A model generated the notes under the pieces. It made no database searches. It worked only from the letters and a program-made list of their open reading frames with translations, and had not been told where the DNA came from. A stretch of 57,379 nucleotides of DNA, taken from assembly GCF_033971905.1 (NCBI RefSeq), contig NZ_JALBUT010000010.1:1-57379 (forward strand), in the 5' to 3' direction. The translations under genes and the position numbers were made by a program. The stretch is from Intestinicryptomonas porci (GTDB lineage: Bacteria; Verrucomicrobiota; Verrucomicrobiia; Opitutales; Intestinicryptomonadaceae). Positions 52,203 to 57,379 of the stretch are shown one piece after another (position 1 is the first letter of the stretch; the number at the start of each line of letters is the position of its first letter).

Positions 52203-54479
52203 CTAAAATTTCAGCTTGTCAAAAGCGGAAGTCCATGCGCTGTTTATGTTTTGGTTTCTGTCTTGGCGCGGCGCGCTTTTTGTCGGGTTGAAAGGCTTTT
52301 TTTGCCCGCTTCTTGCGATGTCGCCCGCGCCCATAACTTTCTTTTGCGGATTGGATTTCATTGAAAGAGAAATCCTGCGGCGCACCTTGTCAACTTCCAA
52401 AACATAAACATTCACTTTTTGCTGGGGCTTTACTACCTCGTTCGGGTCGCGCACGAAAGTATCGGAAAGCTCGCTTATGTGCACCAGCCCGTCCTGGTGC
52501 ACGCCTATGTCTACAAACGCGCCGAAAGCCGTGACGTTCGTGACAATGCCGGGCAAGCGCATTCCCTCGCGCAAGTCTTCAATCTCGCAAATTCCGTCGG
52601 CGAATGAAAAAGCTTCAAACTTTTCGCGCGGGTCTCTGCCGGGCTTTCCGAGTTCGCTCAAAATATCTTTTAAAGTGGGCAGCCCTACGCTTTCTGAAAC
52701 ATATTTTTTTAAATCAATTTTTGCGCGAAGCTCCGCCGACTTTAAAAGGGACGCCACGTCGGCATTCAAGTCTGAGGCGATTTGCGAGACGAGCGCGTAG
52801 CGTTCAGGGTGGACCGCACTTTCGTCAAGCGGATTTTCTCCGCCGCGTATTCTCAAAAATCCCGCCGCCTGCTCAAAAGTCTTAGCCCCCAGCCCCTTTA
52901 CCGAAAGCAAGTCTTTGCGGGACTTAAAAGCCCCGTGGGCATCTCTGTGCGCCACGATGTTCGCGGCAACCGACGCATTCAAGCCCGACACATACGACAA
53001 AAGCTGCCTGCTCGCAGTATTGACTTCAACGCCCACGCTGTTTACGCAACTTATCACAACGTCGTCGAGAGTGCGCTTTAAAAGCGGCTGGTTTACGTCG
53101 TGCTGATACTGCCCCACCCCTATTGACTGCGGGTCTATTTTCACAAGCTCTGCAAGTGGGTCCATCAAACGCCTGCCTATCGACACCGCGCCGCGGACAG
53201 TGATGTCGTAATTTGGGAACTCCTCGCGGGCGACTTCGCTTGCGGAGTAAATTGAAGCACCGCTTTCATTTACCATCACAACGGGAATAGCCTTTGAAAG
53301 TCCGAGAGAGTTTATGAAAGATTCCGTTTCTCGGCTTGCGGTTCCGTTGCCGATTGCGACAGCCTCTATCTCAAACCGCTTGCAAAGCTTCAAAACTTCC
53401 ATTCCCGCTTCCTGACGCTTCAACGCGCCCTGTTCGGGATAAATCACGCCGTTATGCAAAAGCGCGCCCTGTCTGTTTAAAACAACGACCTTACAGCCCG
53501 TCCTGAAACCGGGGTCGATTGCCAAAACGTTTTTCTGCCCCAGCGGAGACGCCATCAAAAGCTCGCGCAAATTGTTTGCAAATATTTTTACGGCGTCTTC
53601 GTCCGCCCGCTTTTTAAGCTCCAAGCGCATGTAAGTTTCGGTTGTGGGAGAAAGCAGACGCTTGTAGGAATCTTCAACGGCGCGCTCCACGATTTTTGCA
53701 CATTCGCCGCTTCCGTTTACAAAGCGTCTTTTTAAAATCGAAACCGCTCCAATCTCGTCGGGCAATACCCTCATAATCAAAAAGCCCTCTGTTTCCCCCC
53801 TTCTCACCGCCAAAATTCTGTGGGACGGCGCGGTGCTTGCGGGCTCTGAAAGCTCGAAATAATCGCGGTACTTCGCGCCCTCCTCTTCCTTTCCGAACAT
53901 GACTTTTGAAGTCATGAGGGCGTTTTTTTCAAAATAATCGCGCATCAAAGAGCGCGCGTCGGCATCGTCCGAAACGATTTCGGCAATGATGTCGCAGGCT
54001 CCCGCAATGGCGGCGTCAACGTCTGCGACTTCCTTTTCCGAATTTACAAACTCGCCCGCCTTTTCAGAAACGGAAGAATTCTGGTTTTCCAAAATGAATT
54101 GCGCCAAAGGCTCCAAGCCGCGCTCTTTGGCAATCATCGCACGGGTCCTGCGCTTTGGCTTGAACGGCTGGTAAATATCCTCAAGCCGCGCCATGGTTTC
54201 GGCTTCGTCGATGGATTTTTCAAGGTCCGAAGAAAGCAAATTGCGCTCCTTCAAGGAATCTTTTATCGACTTCTTGCGCGCATCGAGCAAAGACAGGCGT
54301 TCAAGCTCGTCCCTTATTGCCGTGATTTGAACTTCGTCAAGAGACCCTGTCGCCTCTTTTCGGTATCTGGCAATGAAAGGCACCGTCGCGCCACCCTCCA
54401 AAAGCTTTGCAGTTTCCTCAACCTGCTTTACAGGTATGTTTACGGCTTTCGCCGCCAAAATGATGTGGTTTGCGTCCAT
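52203..54479 (-). CDS. tex: Transcription accessory protein Tex
   Basis: This 758-residue nucleic-acid-binding protein has the Tex layout: an N-terminal helical region (VPFIARYRKEATGSLDE), a YqgF/RNase H-like fold (NVLAIDPGFRTGCKVVVL), helix-hairpin-helix motifs (LLSVKGLGAKTFEQAAGFL) and a C-terminal S1 domain (GIVTNVTAFGAFVDIGVHQDGLVHISEL, in part). A Lys-rich tail follows. It is cytoplasmic and linked to transcription and stress tolerance. It is 118 bases upstream of the tail-fibre gene. Confidence 0.95.
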   Translation of the reverse strand: MDANHIILAAKAVNIPVKQVEETAKLLEGGATVPFIARYRKEATGSLDEVQITAIRDELERLSLLDARKKSIKDSLKERNLLSSDLEKSIDEAETMARLEDIYQPFKPKRRTRAMIAKERGLEPLAQFILENQNSSVSEKAGEFVNSEKEVADVDAAIAGACDIIAEIVSDDADARSLMRDYFEKNALMTSKVMFGKEEEGAKYRDYFELSEPASTAPSHRILAVRRGETEGFLIMRVLPDEIGAVSILKRRFVNGSGECAKIVERAVEDSYKRLLSPTTETYMRLELKKRADEDAVKIFANNLRELLMASPLGQKNVLAIDPGFRTGCKVVVLNRQGALLHNGVIYPEQGALKRQEAGMEVLKLCKRFEIEAVAIGNGTASRETESFINSLGLSKAIPVVMVNESGASIYSASEVAREEFPNYDITVRGAVSIGRRLMDPLAELVKIDPQSIGVGQYQHDVNQPLLKRTLDDVVISCVNSVGVEVNTASRQLLSYVSGLNASVAANIVAHRDAHGAFKSRKDLLSVKGLGAKTFEQAAGFLRIRGGENPLDESAVHPERYALVSQIASDLNADVASLLKSAELRAKIDLKKYVSESVGLPTLKDILSELGKPGRDPREKFEAFSFADGICEIEDLREGMRLPGIVTNVTAFGAFVDIGVHQDGLVHISELSDTFVRDPNEVVKPQQKVNVYVLEVDKVRRRISLSMKSNPQKKVMGAGDIARSGQKKPFNPTKSAPRQDRNQNINSAWTSAFDKLKF

Positions 54480-54491
54480 AAATTTTACAAA

Positions 54492-54830
54492 TTATTTCTT
54501 TAAAAAAACAAAAAACACCCCAAGAACTATAAATGCGAAACCCACAAAATAGTTCCACCTGAGCTCCTCTTTCAAATACAAAACCGAAAACGCCATAAAT
54601 ACACAAAACGTAACGGATTCTTGAATGGTTTTAAGCTCAGCCGCGTTAAAAGTTTCATAGCCGATTCGGTTGGCGGGAATGACAAGGCAATATTCGAAAA
54701 ACGCAATGCCCCAGCTTATCAATATTATGAGAAAAGTCGGCATCTGCTTTATCTTCAAATGCCAGTACCACGCAAACGTCATAATGATGTTTGATAAGAC
54801 GAGCATTGCAACGGGCTGGACGTATTTCAT
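54492..54830 (-). CDS. DUF486/DMT-type small membrane protein
   Basis: This 112-residue protein has four membrane helices, in the pattern of the DUF486 branch of the drug/metabolite transporter group: TFAWYWHLK, SWGIAFFEYCLVIPANRIG and LRWNYFVGFAFIVLGVFFVF. Substrate unknown. It lies 12 bases upstream of tex and diverges from mntP. Confidence 0.85.
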   Translation of the reverse strand: MKYVQPVAMLVLSNIIMTFAWYWHLKIKQMPTFLIILISWGIAFFEYCLVIPANRIGYETFNAAELKTIQESVTFCVFMAFSVLYLKEELRWNYFVGFAFIVLGVFFVFLKK

Positions 54831-54951
54831 GGATTATTTAAAGTCAAAACTCTAATTGAATAATTTTTTCATTAAACCATTTTAAGGCATGAAAAGTCAA
54901 ACGTTTTGCTGAAAACGCAAGCCATAAAATTTTCGTTGAAAAAACAGACGG

Positions 54952-55545
54952 ATGTGCAATATTGAAAAAATGCCGATATCGCAAATAATTCTAATAGGCA
55001 TAGGGCTTTCAATGGACGCATTCGCCGTGTCGATTTGCATGGCGGCGTCAAATTCCGCGCTCCGCCTTAAAAATATGCTCGTCATTGCAGGTTTTTTCGG
55101 CGGATTTCAGGCATTGATGCCGTACATCGGATGGCAGGCAAGTATTTTCGCAAGCTCATATATCGAAAAAACAGACCACTGGATTGCGGCAGTTCTGCTA
55201 TACTACATCGGCGGAAAAATGTTCTCGGAAGGGTTTAAATGCAAGGCTTGCGAAATTGAAAAAAAATCATACGGAGACCCGACAAACGTTTACGTTCTTT
55301 TCATGCTGTCAATCGCTACAAGCATAGACGCCCTTGCCGTCGGGATTTCTCTCGGATGCCTGAAATGCGGAATCGCGCTTCCGGCCGTCATAATCGGGTG
55401 CGTGACGTTTTTAATTACGCTTGCGGGGGCAGTTTTGGGAAAGAAAATAAGCACGTTTGTCGGAGGGAAAGCAGAGATGATCGGAGGCATAATCCTTATC
55501 GGGATAGGCACTAAAATCCTAATCGACCACCTTTTCCTGCAATAA
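54952..55545 (+). CDS. mntP: Manganese efflux pump MntP
   Basis: This 197-residue protein has six membrane helices and two internal repeats of the MntP family: LSMDAFAVSICMA near the N-terminus and SIATSIDALAVGISLG in the second half, each with the membrane Asp used for cation export. I report the ATG at 54952, though the ATG at 54970 (MPISQIILIG) would also fit. I see no yybP-ykoY manganese riboswitch upstream. Confidence 0.92.
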   Translation: MCNIEKMPISQIILIGIGLSMDAFAVSICMAASNSALRLKNMLVIAGFFGGFQALMPYIGWQASIFASSYIEKTDHWIAAVLLYYIGGKMFSEGFKCKACEIEKKSYGDPTNVYVLFMLSIATSIDALAVGISLGCLKCGIALPAVIIGCVTFLITLAGAVLGKKISTFVGGKAEMIGGIILIGIGTKILIDHLFLQ

Positions 55546-55665
55546 AAAAATTTTTCAGGCAAGACATTGAAAAATAAAAGCCCAAACCTCAAAAAAAATT
55601 AAGCCCGCAATATCAAAAACTTATAAAGAAAATCGCCCGAAGAAAAAAATTTCTTAAAAAAAAGC

Positions 55666-55695
55666 TTGCAATAAAAAATAAAAAGTCTTTCATAG
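55666..55695 (+). promoter_or_regulatory. Possible promoter of the tRNA-fMet/tRNA-Asp unit
   Basis: TTGCAA (55666-55671) and TCATAG (55690-55695) are 18 bases apart in an AT-rich stretch, about 15 bases before the first tRNA. The -10 box is imperfect. Confidence 0.35.
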
Positions 55696-55709
55696 GGGCT
55701 TTTAATTGA

Positions 55710-55786
55710 CGCAGGGTAGAGCAGCTTGGTAGCTCGTCAGGCTCATAACCTGGAGGTCGTTGGTTCAAATCCAGCCCCTGCACCCA
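55710..55786 (+). tRNA. Initiator tRNA-fMet (CAT anticodon)
   Basis: This 77-base tRNA has the initiator hallmark mismatch C1:A72 and the A11:U24 pair, anticodon CAT at 55743-55745, and an encoded CCA. Two positions differ from the common bacterial initiator. The 29:41 pair is A:U instead of G:C (so only two of the three usual G:C pairs), and the discriminator base 73 is C instead of A. Together with tRNA-Asp, 17 bases downstream, it forms one transcript ended by a terminator. Confidence 0.93.
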
Positions 55787-55803
55787 ATTAAACAGAATTT
55801 TCA

Positions 55804-55877
55804 GGGGTGGTAGTTCAGTTGGTTAGAATGCTGGCCTGTCACGCCGGAGCTCGCGGGTTCGAGTCCCGTCCATCCCG
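55804..55877 (+). tRNA. tRNA-Asp (GTC anticodon)
   Basis: This 74-base cloverleaf has acceptor stem ggggtgg/ccatccc (one G:U pair), the D-arm TAGTTCAGTTGGTTAGAATG, anticodon loop CTGTCAC and T-arm GCGGGTTCGAGTCCCGT. The discriminator is G, as expected for Asp. CCA is not encoded. Confidence 0.96.
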
Positions 55878-55887
55878 TAATTAAGAA

Positions 55888-55922
55888 ACCCTCTCAGACA
55901 AAACGTTTGAGAGGGTTTTTCT
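55888..55922 (+). terminator. Terminator of the tRNA unit
   Basis: A 9-base stem (accctctca 55888-55896, tgagagggt 55908-55916) ends in a T-run, directly after tRNA-Asp. Confidence 0.92.
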
Positions 55923-56201
55923 TTTGCCTCAAAGGGATTGCGGGAATAGGGTCAACCACAAAGGGTTTAAGTATAAAGAGCATAGAAAAAAGCACAAAAA
56001 TGACACCATTAGTTTTTCACAATTTTATATTTGTAATTTGTTTTCAATCTCTTTGCTAATCAACAAAAAACCACCCAAATGAATGCATTCGGACGGTTTT
56101 TATTACGAGGCATGAGTGGGAATCAAACCTATAAAAGATTGTTTGTTGTAAATAACTTATGAAATTATTTAAAAAATTGGTGCAAAAAAGGTGTAAAACT
56201 T
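55923..56201. other. Intergenic stretch with a weak hairpin
   Basis: I see no gene here. At about 56066-56105 an imperfect hairpin (accacccaaatg ... cattcggacggt) is followed by a T-run and may be a decayed terminator. A segment near 56113-56135, read on the minus strand, loosely recalls a tRNA T-arm, but I cannot support a tRNA. Confidence 0.4.
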
Positions 56202-56465
56202 TTAACTATTTTTATAAAAGTTTTTACTCTTACAATATGGACATTCTTTCTTTCCGAAAATATACATCGAAAACAAGAAAATCGCCCAACCGATTGCGTA
56301 TATTAGTAGAAAAAAACATCCGGCGCGAAATTTAAACGAAAAGGCGGTCGCGCAAAGTAAAATCATTATAAGATTGAGACAAACTGCGCGTACCGAATCA
56401 AAAGAAAATTCACTTTTGGGGCTATCGAATTGTTTTTTGCAGGTTGTACAGGTGTATTTTTTCAT
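56202..56465 (-). CDS. Small membrane protein with zinc-ribbon cysteines
   Basis: This 87-residue protein has two cysteine pairs, CTTC near the N-terminus and CPYC near the C-terminus, on either side of two hydrophobic segments (about 28-45 and 48-70). The pairs could bind one zinc on the cytoplasmic side. I recognise no family. It follows the 101-residue membrane protein gene by 11 bases on the same strand, in an AT-rich pocket between tRNA genes. Confidence 0.6.
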   Translation of the reverse strand: MKKYTCTTCKKQFDSPKSEFSFDSVRAVCLNLIMILLCATAFSFKFRAGCFFLLIYAIGWAIFLFSMYIFGKKECPYCKSKNFYKNS

Positions 56466-56476
56466 GATGTAAAATA

Positions 56477-56782
56477 TTACGAGTTAACGCCGATATAAAC
56501 GCCAGTTGCTATGACATAAGCGACCGAAAAAATGCCAAATATCGCGCTTAGACCGCCGAAAATGACGAGCGGAATAACACTGCCGATAGAGGCAACCCCC
56601 GTCATTCCTATAAACCAGAAGACAACGCTTACAAATGCCGTAAGAATTGCATAAATGGCAAGTTTAAACATTGTGCCGCTTTTAACTGTTTTATCTTGGG
56701 TTGCTATTTGCTTAGTTTGTGTAGGTTTTGCGTATTTCTTTGCAAAATCTGGATTTTGACGCATATATTCTTCCATGTCCAT
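56477..56782 (-). CDS. Small membrane protein of unknown function
   Basis: This 101-residue protein has a polar N-terminus (MDMEEYMRQNPDFAKKYA) and two or three hydrophobic helices (LAIYAILTAFVSVVFWFIG; then a glycine-rich VIFGGLSAIFGIFSVAYVIA). The build recalls small DUF-type membrane proteins. No function can be assigned. It pairs with the following zinc-ribbon membrane protein, probably as one transcript. Confidence 0.6.
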   Translation of the reverse strand: MDMEEYMRQNPDFAKKYAKPTQTKQIATQDKTVKSGTMFKLAIYAILTAFVSVVFWFIGMTGVASIGSVIPLVIFGGLSAIFGIFSVAYVIATGVYIGVNS

Positions 56783-56942
56783 GATTATACCTTTTTCTTT
56801 GATTTGTTAGAAAAACATTTTTATATCATAAAACAAAATAAAATTACAATATATTTTAACAAATTCATAAAACCGAAAAAAAATATTGACCTTTTTAAGA
56901 TAGAAAGTAGCGTATAAAACTTCTTTTATTTAAAAGATTTCA

Positions 56943-57032
56943 GGAGAGATGACAGAGTGGTCGATTGTGCCTGACTCGAAATCAGGTGTGCGGGAAACCG
57001 TACCGAGGGTTCGAATCCCCCTCTCTCCGCCA
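56943..57032 (+). tRNA. tRNA-Ser (CGA anticodon)
   Basis: This 90-base class II tRNA has acceptor stem ggagaga/tctctcc, anticodon loop CTCGAAA, a long variable arm (TGTGCGGGAAACCGTACC region), T-arm AGGGTTCGAATCCCC, discriminator G and an encoded CCA. It reads UCG codons. Confidence 0.95.
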
Positions 57033-57044
57033 GTTTTTAAGCGT

Positions 57045-57085
57045 AAAAGGCAGATTTTGCATTAAGTTGCGAATCTGCCTTTTCT
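57045..57085 (+). terminator. Terminator of tRNA-Ser
   Basis: A 12-base stem (aaaaggcagatt 57045-57056, aatctgcctttt 57072-57083) lies 12 bases after tRNA-Ser. The loop is about 15 bases. Confidence 0.85.
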
Positions 57086-57379
57086 TGCGTCGGCTCGCGA
57101 CAAAATGCAAGTGCTTGCAAATCAGGGTTCAAGAAAAAGCGAAGTGGTAGCAAAACAGCAACTAAACTGCAACTATGCCTCCGCCCGCCGCAACTGGCGC
57201 CACTTTACGCCAAAAGATATAATATAAGCTTTCCATAAGTGGTAATTCCTAATTTTGGGGTCAACACCAAAGAGAGTGGATTTTAGTGAAAGACGCCGCA
57301 TAGAACCAAGACCCTCAATCTGTAATTTTGGAAGTTTCGATAACCATAAGCCATTCGTTGTATCAGTTTCATTTTTCTA
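57086..57379. other. Window edge, possible mobile-element remnant
   Basis: No complete gene is visible. A short plus-strand open frame (57066-57227) ends CNYASARRNWRHFTPKDII; this tail looks like coding sequence and may be the decayed C-terminus of an element gene, such as an integrase, next to tRNA-Ser. The frame overlaps the terminator hairpin, and no start can be defined. Beyond 57230 I recognise nothing. Confidence 0.3.

Noticed and set aside
54831..54951. yybP-ykoY manganese riboswitch before mntP
   Set aside because: The stretch is AT-rich and lacks the conserved stems and loops that I would need to call it.
56886..56918. Promoter of tRNA-Ser (TTGACC and TATAAA)
   Set aside because: The boxes are 21 bases apart, which is too far for a standard promoter, and no better pair was evident.
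1..57379. CRISPR arrays
   Set aside because: I saw no regularly spaced short repeats and no cas gene.

Overview
The window looks like a chromosome segment of a Gram-negative, probably anaerobic PVC-group bacterium. A verrucomicrobial (Opitutae-like, gut-type) lineage is my best inference. The reasons are lptD and a DUF481-type outer-membrane barrel (an outer membrane), a very large hydrazine-synthase-alpha-like c-type cytochrome of the kind common in Planctomycetes and Verrucomicrobia, the floA/nfeD pair, an orphan hpnH, and moderate GC. No rRNA gene or species marker is present, so the assignment is an inference.

Layout. (1) 0-6.7 kb is an AT-rich accessory and defence island. It holds a type II restriction-modification pair whose nuclease is clearly an EcoRV homologue, a tyrosine integrase killed by an in-frame amber codon, a nuclease-helicase of the DUF2075 (Schlafen group 3-like) type, and a deleted, frameshifted IS30-family element. 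(2) 6.7-14 kb is a sugar and surface module on the minus strand: GH97 glycosidase, xylose isomerase, and the giant discoidin/beta-propeller/c-type cytochrome, with a divergent IclR regulator. (3) 14-19.2 kb is a compact plus-strand operon-like run: iclR, ksgA, alpha/beta hydrolase, DJ-1/PfpI, an O-antigen-polymerase-like membrane protein and two tandem fluoride-channel subunits. (4) 19.2-30.5 kb is minus-strand housekeeping: a PfkB kinase, hemL, nadE, a TPR protein, glmM, a 77-residue protein, scpA, lptD and an MDR oxidoreductase. (5) 30.6-42.1 kb holds an M3 peptidase, glgB, floA-nfeD, rpoZ, smpB, trmL, an AsmA-like protein and a phosphohexomutase. (6) 42.2-52.1 kb has two small phage-derived modules set among bacterial genes: a four-gene Mu-type terminase cassette and a tail-fibre pair, separated by a DUF481 barrel, hpnH, a DinG-type helicase and an all-alpha dUTPase. 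(7) 52.2-57.4 kb has tex, a DUF486 protein, mntP, tRNA-fMet, tRNA-Asp, two small membrane proteins and tRNA-Ser.

The most interesting reading is region 6. The phage genes are intact, have host-like composition, carry every catalytic residue I can check, and lie in separate places with no integrase, repressor, capsid, portal or lysis genes nearby. That fits a domesticated, dispersed phage system (gene-transfer-agent-like) or a vertically kept prophage relic better than a recent prophage. The EcoRV-like system, with a palindrome abutting its nuclease start codon, is the second point of interest. An initiator tRNA with two unusual identity positions is the third.

Start codons, promoters and operators were judged by eye. 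Functions rest on recognised motifs, not on database searches.
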